Assembly: GCF_954871325.1 (NCBI RefSeq)
Contig: NC_088776.1
Span: 45,650,569-45,714,568 of the forward strand
Direction: 5' to 3'
Source of the DNA: Gordionus sp. m RMFG-2023
Taxonomy: Eukaryota; Nematomorpha; Gordioida; Chordodea; Parachordodidae
DNA: 64,000 nt
A model generated the notes under the pieces. That model worked only from the letters and a program-made list of their open reading frames with translations, had not been told where the DNA came from and did not search any database. Each line of letters begins with the position of its first letter. Position 1 is the first letter of the stretch. A program made the translations under genes and the position numbers. Of this stretch, positions 35,801 to 47,800 are shown piece by piece.

Positions 35801-38800
35801 AGTTTAATATAATCCCGTGATTTTCAAAAAATCTACCATATATTTTCCAACCACCTGTTATATAGGATTTTTGTGCAACAATAAGAATGGGAATAGAGAA
35901 ATATACGAATCAATCAACAGAAGGACATAGAGAAATATCATATATAAATATTGATTTTCACGAGCTAAAAGATAAATTTTAATTAAATGATCAAATTATC
36001 TAAAATAATAGCAGACACATTTCGACGATTATAATAAAATATTCTTATATCATTTATATAAATATAATTAAAAACAAAAAGAGAAATCATTATATAAAAA
36101 ATTTTTTTTAACAAATTGAAATCACCCAAATGTTATTATTATACTAATACTGTGTCAAAAGAGCGATCTAAAATGTTGGACAGTGAAAAATGAATATATG
36201 TTATTCCATCCTATAAAATAAGATTATTATTATTTTAATACAATTATCAATTTAAGTATGAACAAAAAACATATAATTGAATTATTTCATTTGCATACAA
36301 TAATGAAGTTGGTATGCCAAAATATAAAATAACAATGAATTTAAAATTAAAGATAGGAAAAAATAAACAAAATTAATGCAAGTATTCACGGAGAAAAAAG
36401 GTTAAAAGCGAATTTTTTTTTAAACAATAAGTATACATAAGTGTATAAGAAAATTAAAGAGATAATTTTTTTTAAAAAGTAATTTTAGACACATAAGTAT
36501 CTTATTAAAAACATCAAAAAGATATGGAGTATAGGATACAAAACAGTAGAAAAAGCTTTAAGTGTAGCCTAAAAAAATTAAAAATATATAGGGGTAGGTT
36601 AATCAAATCTTTTCCTTCTTACATTGTTATTTAAACCCATTTTAAAAATAGGGTCCAAATCCGATCTGAATAAAATTAAAGTAAAATATTCGATTGAGAA
36701 AAAGGACGATTTTTTAAGAAAATCCAAAAAAAATTTATGTATATGTTTGGGCTCAAGAATGTTTAAATATCTCTTGCCGGAATTTTGTTAACAAATTTAT
36801 TAATGACCGATTTTCCAAAACGTGAAAGAAAGAAAGAAGAAAAATAAAGGTCTTTCTTCCTCTCTTAGTAACATTTTTATTTTTCATCATGATAATCTTG
36901 TTATATAAACGCCAATAATGGCACGTTAAAAATGGTTGTGAACCACCACATAATCAAAATTTTCTAGTTTAAGGGGAACCGATGGGGGAGGGGGGCGGTT
37001 GTATTTAAAAAAAATTATATATTCGTCTATATTAGACTAAAATTTATTTTATCAAACTCTTAAATGCTGGTTATTTTTATATCCTATCGATTTTTGAATA
37101 TGTTGTGTAAATTCATTTTATTGTATTATCGTGATAGTAAATATAACAATAAAATTATTTTAAAACACAAATGCTTAGGCTGGCTTTGTATTGACTTCTT
37201 TATAAGAATCCCGGGAAAAAAACCCCCGGAATTTTTTTTCATATTTATAGAATTTAATTAAGACCTAATAATATAGGTATATTTTTATTTGGATTATAAT
37301 GGATATACTCATATTTATAAAGTATAGACAAGTTAGATTATAAAAATATAATTTATTAATAAAGCTAAATTTTTTAGGCCCTAATTCATTATTTAAAGAT
37401 TACTCATATACCCTCCATAAAAAAATGCTTCTAGATAAAATGTTGATGTTCAAATTGGTACTGGGGAATAAATAACCCATGTATTTCTTATTTTCGTAAA
37501 AATAATTTGCTATGTTAATAAATACAAAATCCATCCTTAATTACTATATTAAGTAGACTATATTTGACAAAATTTTGTTATAAGATATATTTATTTTATT
37601 GGTAAATCATGATTATGTATATGCAAATTTAAAATAATAATTATATGAATTGACATCGAATTTTGAAAGAAATCCCTCTTATAAAATCTGGAAAGCTTCG
37701 CACTCCATCACGGTATTCCTTACAAAGTTTCTTTAACCGAATCTGGGTATTACTCTGCGATTTTGTTTTCGGTGTCCAACTAACTACACGCCATCGTTTA
37801 AGTTTGGTTTCATCGGTAGCCAGCTTGCATTTTATTTTTTTAATCAATTCCCAGATTGATGTGTGTTTATTCCCAACCAGATTAGAAAAACGATGATTCC
37901 AAACTTCTCATTGATTATATATATGTTCTTCATCGGATAGAGTCTGATTCACGTTTCAAGTTTCTGGAAGAAATTGAGGCTCAGTTCGACGTGTCTGGGA
38001 TTGAGAATTGTTTCTTGTGACCTTCCTTGATACTCCATTGATATAATTTTTATCGAAATAATCAAGAATATCCTTACCATTGATCGGAGTAACTGATCTC
38101 AGGAATGTCATTGCATTGCCCATAAGGAACAAATGCTATGTCGTCCATCATGCCATAAAAGCTTAGAGTTTCATCAGTCCTGTATTAGCTTTCCAGATCT
38201 AGCTTCTGAATTTTTCTATGGGTACTTTGACACAAATGGTAAAAGCATCCTCTGATTTTTTTTCCATGCGGTTTTTTCCCAAGGGTTTGTTTCCGGGGAG
38301 TTTTTTCCGGGGTGTTTTTTTCCTATTCCCATACTAAATTATACATAATGATGTTATAAAATGTAATTATTAAAATCGTTTTATAAATATTAAATTTTGT
38401 TTTTTAGGTCAATTAGAAATATTTGTTTTATAAATATTAAATTATTTTTTTAGGTCAATTAGAAATATTGTCGGGCGGCTGGGTAATGAATGACGAGGCT
38501 TGCTCTCACTACAATGATATTATAAATCAAATGACTTTAGGATTAAAAATGTATAAAGACACGTTTGGAGGTTAAAAACATGTTTTTTTAAAAGAAAATA
38601 TTATAATATCTTATCATAATTAATTATCTATTAATTTCCTTCTATTTAAAATTAAATTCGGTAATCAAATGAAATCCCTATTTATGTCATCCTTTTTATG
38701 CTCTTAATAAAAAAAAATTATAGTTAATTAATTAGGTTTATTTAACTTCTTAATAAATTTCAAAGTTTTAACAAATATTCTTTTTTTAAAATTCATTTTT

Positions 38801-41800
38801 TAAAAGAGTTGTAACCAAAACCCTTATATCTTTGTACAATATTTTTTATGAGTGTTTATATTGGTAAATAATTAGTTTAATATTAAAAGTAAGTAAGTAT
38901 GCTTGTATAAATTTGTAAAATTTCGATAAATTAATAGGTTAACCATATTTTTAACATTAAATCTATAAAATATAAATAAAATTGCTACCTAATTTATTTA
39001 TAATTTTTTCTCGTGTTATTTTACTCTTATGAAGATCACTATGACTGTTAAAAGGTCCGATTCGGGTAGATTTTTAAAAACGACTCGATTAAGACTAACG
39101 CCAAAATAATATATTGTTAGCCTGGAGATTTTGCCCATAGATGGCAGAAAGGTTTAGACCTCAACTTGCCAAATCTCGAAATCTACATAATATTATTTTG
39201 GCTAATATCTTATTCGGGTCGTTTCCGAACCGGACTTTTTAACAACCCTAGTCAGGATCTGTATTTGGTACTGACCAGACGATAATCTAACTCTTCGCTT
39301 TCACTTTGGTTCAGTTGATACGCTGGGCATTGACTTTCTGACATTCACTACTTTTATTTTCCACCTCCTGAACTGAATTTAAATATAAAATAAATTTAGT
39401 CACAATTGATTAATAATTTTAAAAAATTATATATTCGGAAAGGTAAATTATTGATTAATTATTTGAAGAATATTTAATAAAATTGAAAAAAGGTTATTGA
39501 TTTATTATTTATTTAATCAGTTGATATATTTATGGAAATTTAAGTTTTTAATATTTTATCAAGTCATTTTGTTTCATTATTTTTAAAGCTGGTAATTTCT
39601 CCTTAAAATGTAAGGTAAAAATACTAATTGAGTTATTAGAACCACATAAAATTCAATATATAAAAAATACATCATTTTTATACCAGTATAAAATTATTCA
39701 TCAGCGGCTATGATCTACCCTATAAATTTATCATTTCTACATTTGCAATTTTTTTTTTTTATTAAGGAACATCAAAATCATCAATATTTAATAATATCAT
39801 TATCATGTAATTTATCTAAATTAAATATTTATCAAAAGTATTGTTTAAAACATTTTATTATTTAAAATTTTTTCCCCAAATTATAATTATAATAATAATA
39901 ATTTTTAAATTTCTTTTTAATTTTTTTAAAGTCTTTATAATGTATAGAATATTAAATCCACCATACACATACATACATTACATAATGATCTTTTCTAGAT
40001 TGTGGTATCCCAAAAACCGGATGGCAAATAGATCCTTTCGGACATTCTGCGGCCCAAGCCGATATATTCGCGAAGCTCGGCTTTGACGGGACATTTTTTG
40101 GGCGAATTTCTGACGATTTTAAAGATACTAAATCATCTGAACGCGGATTAGAATTTTTGTGGCATCCTTTGCCAAATTGTAAATAAAACTACAAATTATT
40201 TAAATGCTAACTCAACATTTTAACCAAAAAATATTACGTCAGCCTGGAGATTTTGCTCTTAGATGGCAGAAAAGTTTTAACATTTATTAACGAAATCTCA
40301 ACTTGCATAATATTATTTTGGTTAAAATCATAATTTGAAATCGGCAAAATGAAACTGCTTAACAACACTATTGTTTAAGTTTAAAAAAGGAACATCCTAA
40401 TGATTAAGATATATTTGGGTATGATATTTCTTATTTATTATGTATATTAAATTTTATACATACTAGAGATCTGCAAAGCCCGGCCCGTTAAATTTTTTTT
40501 TAAATTTACCTTACACAGCCCGACCTGTTAGAATTTTACGAAAAGTTCGTCCCGGCGCGTTAAATTTTTTTGCACAAATTTTCCTGCCATAACATTTATA
40601 ATATTATCTCTATCTAATTTTTTCCAAATGACAATTAAGGCTCGTATATCTTTTCTCTATGGCTTATTTATCTTTCTACAACAACCATTTTATAAATCAA
40701 TTGTAATTGATGTCAGTATTGTGTTTGAAAGATCATATTCATATAGCTCTTAAAATACAAAGAAATAAGCATAATTTATTTTCAAATATTACTAATCAAA
40801 ATTTTATGCCCGGGCTGGCCTTTTAAAATTTCACATAAAATTGGAATTTCCTGATTTTTTATATAATCCCTGCGAATTATATTTTTGGTCGGGCTTTTAG
40901 AGTACATGGTCTAGTTTTGCAGATCTCTAATACATACTCTTCTTTAATTTATAAAAAATTTGAGTATACTATCTTGTTTAAATTAATTTCGAATCCCATT
41001 ATAATTATTACCCTTCTCGTTTTTTTTAGCTTAGTCAGATTCAGATGCGATATTTTCACCAATTTTTTTAAAAAAAACACGAATTTAAACTGTTAATGAT
41101 TATTTAATTAATTTTAAAAATTAAAAATCGGGGAAAAAAGTTTCAGTTTTTTAACTTTAAATTGATATAGATATTTTTATTTAAATTTAATATAATAAAA
41201 TGATATATCTATAATAGTTGCCGAGATGTATACAAGTACTGCTCAATCAATTAACGACACGACATCGAAGTCTACAACACCTAGCGATATGTTTATATCC
41301 ATCTTAGACAATTTATACCAACCTCCTGCTGGCTTTTGCTTCGACATTTTATGCGACGATGATCCTATACAAGTAGAATTACTTAAGGAATTTATAATTT
41401 GATTAGTTTTGACATTAATTTTGCTCATAAATATTTGTAAATTACTTTTTTATCTCGTTAGTTAGCATTTTTAAATGATAAAATGCCATTTCTTCAGTTC
41501 ACTAGACCTAACTAAACTATGAGGTATAATATTTCAAATTAACGAAAACTATAGGCGCGTTTTATATATTAACCCGTGCCTTTAACTGCGAAAGCAAAAT
41601 ATCCGCTGAGTCCAGTCTTAATGACTACATAATATCAGCTGAGCCAAAGTGGGAATTTAGTCTAAATGACTTTAGTATGGCATTTTATTGGGAAGGCATG
41701 TTAATGAAACAGGGACTTGAAACATTGTCTTTTTTTGTTTCATAAGGTTTAGTCCCTGCTATCACGAAGAGATAAGTAAATCAAAAATTTGTTAAGATTT

Positions 41801-44800
41801 TTTAAGCATCGGAGAAAACATGGAGATCTAACCTATTTTTTTGTTCAAAATATTTGTTTAAATGTTTTTGGATTATTACAACTTGTCTATAATTTGACCT
41901 TTTGTAACATAAGAATTTAATTCTACGAAGTATTTTGTCCTGAACGATTTCTTTTCTATTATTATTAAGGAAAGGTTTGGATTTAGATGTGAAAATGTTT
42001 TGATAACATTCCATCAATTACAGAGGTTGAAACCATACCCTTGAGTCCCTCTTCTTTTAAAAATTACAGAAACCAAAACCTATTTGAGAACCTGTTTCGT
42101 TTTTATAAGAGTGCGAGTAATTAAATATATGTGTTACTTGATTTATTTTAGAGAAGTTTTTTCTTTGATTATTTTGACAAGCAATTTGAAATCGGAACTT
42201 AGAACGCTCTAATTCTCGTAATTAAGAACTGATAACAGAACCCATTATTGAAAATTTTCAGGAGGCAGAATCTTTTTTAGTTCAGGTTCTAAAATTTGAT
42301 TAAAGCTAATTACCATTTTCTTAGTTTCGCTTATAAGTTTATTTCGTTGATTAATTAACCATTTTTTTTGATGATAATTAAGAAATATTAAAGAATCTCG
42401 AATATTTTCGTAAAGACAATTATAAAAAATATTATTTAATTTGAATTTTTTTTTCTTATTGGTGGCTCATCTCATATTAGACAAGTTGCATTTGTTAAAA
42501 GTACTTATATTTACAATTCCCAATTTTTTTATCTTTGATTCCTATTTTTGGAACATTAAAACATCCAGAGATGACAGTAATCCTACATGCATATTTCTTA
42601 TCCATATTTATGAAAAATTCTGCATTTCAACGTTAAAACAAATCCAATAAATTTTCATTAAATATTTTATCTCTAAAGTAAACAGCTATGGAAGTTTTCT
42701 ACTAAACCAAAAATATTTATAAAAAAAATTTTGTGATAATTTACAATATGACCATAGTAATTCTTCAGGTAAACTCGGAGACTTAAACTTATTATTAAAA
42801 ATCTTATATAGAAATAAACTAATTTTACATGTATACTATACTTGGGTCGGTAAATAGACCCATATTGGAAATTATTAATACTAAAATTTAGTTAAAATTA
42901 AGGAATTTGCGCAATTTCAAATTGTAAATAAGTCTAGCTCAAATTTATGTTTAAAGTGAAACCAAGCAAATCAAGTTAATTTTTTTCTTCTATAATAAGG
43001 CTAAATTTAATATTCGTTCAAAGAAAAAATTGTTTTACCTCATTTATTTGATTTCACTTAAAACACACATATGCTCTAGGATTTTTTTTAGATGTTACTT
43101 ATCACTTTTATTTTTAAAGATCTTCAACACACAGCTATAAAAATAAAACAAAACAAGGATGAAAATACTATTTAAAAGAATATTAAAATTATAATTAACA
43201 TACTATATCTATATTCTATATAAAAATATTTAATTAAAAGAAGAGAAATTAAAAAATAATATATTTAGGTGTGTTCGGTGGGGTTTAATGACCCATGTTT
43301 GGATATGTAGTTGAATCGACAAATTTCGATTGATATACTTTGTCGAAGGTAAAAGCCTTCTTTTGGAATACCTGGGATTAAACTTAACCTTTGCGCTATA
43401 GTTTTAAATAATTTTAGGGGTTGGGGTCCAAATGATCCACAGGTGTCTGATACTACCGGAACAAACAAAACATATTAAGGTGACTATATCTATTTGTTTT
43501 TGTATTTTCAGCTTTCGTGATGGAGTTGACAGAAAAAGATCTTACAAAACGATCTACTCATGTATAATCCCAAGCTAAGGGTAAACCTTGGCTCCAAGGG
43601 ACTAGCGTCATTCCATCCGGTCTGGTTTGATTATCAGGGTAAAGCCAGAGGGTTCCAGCGTAGAAGGAATATTTGTGGATTTCAATATTTTATTGATGAT
43701 TGAATTGATGGCATTGTTCCTGGGTAATCTGCCTTTTGAAAAACGACAGTGTAAGGGGTGGTGTCTAAGGCTATCGATATTAGTTTCACGAACACATGAT
43801 GTAGCGTTACGATTTCGCAGCCTAAACAAAGACTATAGCTATTCTAAGCCCTTCGTTAGTAAGCAACAAGCCTAGATTAGAACTAGGTAAAGGTATATCT
43901 TCTAACCATTCGTATCCAAGGTGACATATAGGCCTATACAAAAACGTATTCGAATCGAATAGTGCATTATTCGTATTCGATAATAATTTACTATTTGAAT
44001 TCGTACTAATAAAAAAATCTACTATTTGTATTAGCGAATTATTCGATTAATTTTCGAATAATTGAAATGAATTTTCTTAATAAAACAAATCATACTCAAA
44101 TATATTGACAAATTTTTTTATTGCAAATTTGATTTCAAACAGAAAAAATTATAATAATCCGATGACAAATAAATATAATCAAGTTATAAACAAAATTAAA
44201 ATATTATATTATTCATTTAATTTATAATTTTAAGCCAATTTTTAAGGCAAAGGGTTTTTCTTATATTTTCTTCTTTATACGACATGCGGTTTTTTGACAA
44301 CAAATTAGTGCCAACTGAGAAAAGTCTTTCACACGCAGTTGATGTTCCTTGTATAGATAAATAATCTCTTGCCATTTTTGAGAGTATGGGGATCCTATGT
44401 GCATTTGTCTTCCACCACATTAATGGATCAGTATCACTCTTTGATCTTGATTCACTCAGGTAAAAATCGATTTCACATAGTTGAACATAATTTTGTTTAA
44501 AAACAATGTCAAGCCTGTTTTGTTGACTTTCATCCTTATTTTGGCAGTTGTAATTATCAGCAGCTTATAAAATAAAATGATATGTATTTAAATGGGGGTA
44601 AATTAAATACCTGTATATATGCTGTAGATCTCTTTAAATTTGTCTGTTAACCTGGATATATCAATATCATAATCAAGAGATATTGTTCTAGGATCCAATA
44701 TTGTAGCTATTATTGCATCATCTGCAGTTAAATTGTAATAGCCCAACAATTTATCACATGCCACTTTGAAATCATTGTTAGAGGTTTTATGGAAACAAGG

Positions 44801-47800
44801 TTTCTCGTTTTTTAAGTGTTCAAGAATTAGAATATAATAGGGTATAACCAAATTATAAGTAGGATAATTTTCCCCACAAACCATATTTGTAGTCTCATAC
44901 AAAGGCAATAGGATAGATTTTATTTTTACAAGATCGTCCCATTCCTCCTGTATGTTATGTTAATAAAGTATTATTTACCTATTTATAAATTTTAGTTTAC
45001 CACTGATAATTGTTTTTCTTGAAGAATTATAATATTAGTTATAACTTCATTAACTAATTTTTTTATAGCAGGTTTTAACAATAAGCCCCTTTCAATCATT
45101 TGGTAGGTGCTATTCCACCTTATTTCATAATCCAATTTGGGTTTTAAAAAATTTATAGGAGGATTTAGTGAACTACATATATTTTTTAATAAATTTAATT
45201 TTTTAGGAGAATTACATATCATCCTAATAATGTTTCGTAGTTTTAAAATTGATGGATTTAAAATTTTTAAAATTTCTTTGGATATTAAATTAATAACATG
45301 AGCAAAGCATCGAATGTGCCCTATTTTATTGATGGATATTTTATAGAAAATGTACCAATAAATGTTTTATTATTAGCAGCATTATCTAGAGTTATATAAA
45401 AATTTTTATTCTCCAAATTATAATTTTTAATTATTTTAATAAAGGCTTTAAATATGTTTTCACCTGAATGTTGTTCATTTATTGGAGCAACATCCAAAAT
45501 TATGTTATTTATTTTAAAATTATCATCAATAAAATGGGCTGTTAACCCTAAAAAAGGAACCTGAGTTAGGCTAGTCCAAATATCAGATGAAAAATTAATC
45601 TGACTTTTATTTTTGGATATTATATCTTTTACCAACTGTTCTTTTTCTGCAAATGTATTATACATATGCAATTTAAGAGTATTGGAGCATATTGATTTTA
45701 TAGAAGAATCAAGATCATTTATAAAATTTTTAAAATCAGGTGAATTAACAATTTTAAAAGATAAATTATTATTAATAAATAATTTTAGTAAGTTATCTAT
45801 ATAATTAATTTTTTTAGATAAAGAAAAAGGTGATATAGGCTTTAAAAAAGTGTCAATTTTATTACTGTTTTTACAGAGATGTGAATGAAACCTATTATAA
45901 TGATTAATAAGAGGCGATGTTGTTTTGCCTTTGCATTTAATAATGCTCTTGCAATGATTGCAAGCAGCCTTTTCACTATTGATCCCATATAATCGCTCTT
46001 TTTTGTGAAGAAATTTGTCAACATCAACCATAACTATTTCATCAGAATCATTCTCCTCTAACATAATTAGGCCAGTTAACAATATTTTATTATAAAGATA
46101 TAATATATTTTTATATACCTTTGGTTTGTATATATTTTTATATACTTTTGGTTTGTGTAATTTTTAATATAATTAATTTTGAAAAAATACGGGAAATTAA
46201 AATTAAAATTTTTGCTAGTCTTTTTATAAACACATCACCTGTTAGATTGGCAGGTTATCAAATAGAAATGATAAATGTTAGATTTATTTTTTAAAAAAAA
46301 CAATTTATTAAATATTACGAATTATTCGAATTGATTATTCGTATTCGGATAAAACATTTATTATTCGTATTCGTATCTATTCGAATCGAATATTCGAATT
46401 TTTTTTGAATAGGTCTAGTGGCATATGGCTGAGGCTGGAATTATTTGATCTGGCAAAGAGTCGTATTGTTGTCATCCTGTATACTGGGGTTGGGTTTAAG
46501 TGGAGAAAGAGCATTAGAGATTCTTTGAATAGCTTTGAAGTGTAAGTATTCGACGTAATACTGTATCAATGGTAAATTCCAGTCTCTTTGTCTTATAGAA
46601 TTGGATATGAGCGGCTTGGAACATTTTTTCTCCAGAGGATTAATGCTGCCGCATGATGTGGGTCTATTGATATGCTTATATTTTAAAATTTAAAATATTT
46701 GGCATGATGCTATTCATCGATATATTGGAATTAAACAAATAGTTATACTAATTTATAGGATGATGAAGGGGCCAGTGATTACAATGTTCCCGAAAAAGTT
46801 AATGCTTTTCTCAGCTCCTTAATTAGGCAATCCAAAAATTACGATACAAACCACCTATTAGTTACAATGGGAAATGATTTTAATTATCAAGCAGCCGACA
46901 ATTGGTATAAAAACCTGGACAAACTCATTAAATACGTCAATAAACAAGTTTTTTACCTATCTTTTAATTCTCGCATACATAATCGACCGGAACGGGCCCA
47001 AAAAATTATATTATTTTAAAAAATAAGACCGGGTCATGCTTAAAAATTTTTTTTTTAAATTAAAAAATAAATTTAAATTATATCATATAATCAGTTGTAA
47101 AATCATATAATAATTTACAGCCAAAATTATTCAAATAGTGTAATTTTAAAAATTCCGGGCCTGGTCAAAAATGATCAAAAATAAAAATCTGGACGGGCTT
47201 AATATTTTGACCTCTGCCTGTCTCTGTTATATAAACTAAATTCTACAAAAAATTACGCTTTTTGACTTGACCATCTCTTAATATGTTGTGGAATTTAACT
47301 TAGGTATGCAGTTTTTAAAAAAAATTTTGTTATTGCCCATCTTTTGAAGAACTTATTATATTAAGCCATCTTCATATCTTTCTTATTTAAACGAAGACGA
47401 TTTTACCGAACCTACCTTGAAAATTACTAATAGCAATGTGTATCTTTTATCGAGATTATTATAAGAAGCACTAATGAGTATATAGGAAAAGGAGAATAAT
47501 GATAAAACTTACAATAATTCTGGATTTTAAAAAACCATTTATATTTTATAAATTTAATATTTCAGAGAAGCCTGCCTAAATTTTCCTTAAAATTCAACCT
47601 TATATATTCCACGCCTGGATGTTATTTATATGCTTTACACAACGCAAAGGGAGACCTTAATAGCACTTCACATAGTTTAAATAATTTAAACTTATATAAA
47701 TCCGAATTAATAGACAATAATCGACCTTTCAAATCAAAGAGACAGCCAAAAATATCAGATAACAATTATGGTGATTATTGGCCGGAAATTAACGGGGGTG

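Larger units (their letters stand above)
33333..38453 (+). other. 5.1 kb intron of the mannosidase gene
   Basis: Contains family B MITEs (33355-33693 and a fragment at 35252-35450), a tRNA-derived SINE (about 34712-34850), a MULE remnant (about 37205-38330) and a tandem duplication of the 3' splice site (38378-38470). The rest is AT-rich filler. Confidence 0.8.
40179..41217 (+). other. intron of the mannosidase gene
   Basis: 1.04 kb. Holds a family M MITE (about 40200-40370) directly followed by a family B MITE (40464-40929), so about 60% of it is transposon. Confidence 0.8.
43929..46417 (-). mobile_element. hAT transposon (family A), near-complete, BED-finger transposase
   Basis: A 2,489-bp element with inverted ends TAGGCCTATACAAAAACG and (reverse complement of the right end) TAGACCTATTCAAAAAAAAT. 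It is flanked by an 8-bp duplication with one mismatch (GTGACATA 43921-43928, GTGGCATA 46418-46425). ATTCGAAT/CGAATA motifs repeat just inside the ends. The minus strand encodes a transposase from 46082 to 44217: BED-type finger (C-x2-C ... H-x4-H), RNase H-like core ([26 protein letters not shown]) and the hAT dimerisation domain ([20 protein letters not shown]). Two tiny introns (see separate entry) fit GT-AG. One frame break lies near 45333. Confidence 0.8.
43260..46700 (-). mobile_element. fossil reverse-transcriptase element (C-terminal part), split by an hAT insertion
   Basis: The minus strand shows the C-terminal region of an unclassified animal reverse-transcriptase family: a [20 protein letters not shown] segment, then [18 protein letters not shown] and a [24 protein letters not shown] block near 43390-43465. 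The upstream part continues beyond the inserted hAT (46418-46700). It is broken in several places and probably represents the same family as the fossil at 24900-27250. No end repeats seen; old relative to the hAT inside it. Confidence 0.5.
41373..46758 (+). other. 5.4 kb intron of the mannosidase gene
   Basis: The longest intron of this gene. 41400-43250 is AT-rich with no family I can name; a minus-strand stretch near 41800-42450 reads like a decayed coding repeat ([18 protein letters not shown]) but is unassigned. 43260-46700 is a reverse-transcriptase fossil split by an hAT element (43929-46417). Confidence 0.75.

Noticed and set aside
41243-41428. Minus-strand open frame over the mannosidase exon at 41218
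   Set aside because: Antisense shadow of a conserved + strand exon.
41800-42450. Minus-strand decayed frames ([18 protein letters not shown] and others) as a named transposon
   Set aside because: They look coding-like but match no family that I can identify, so no element was called.
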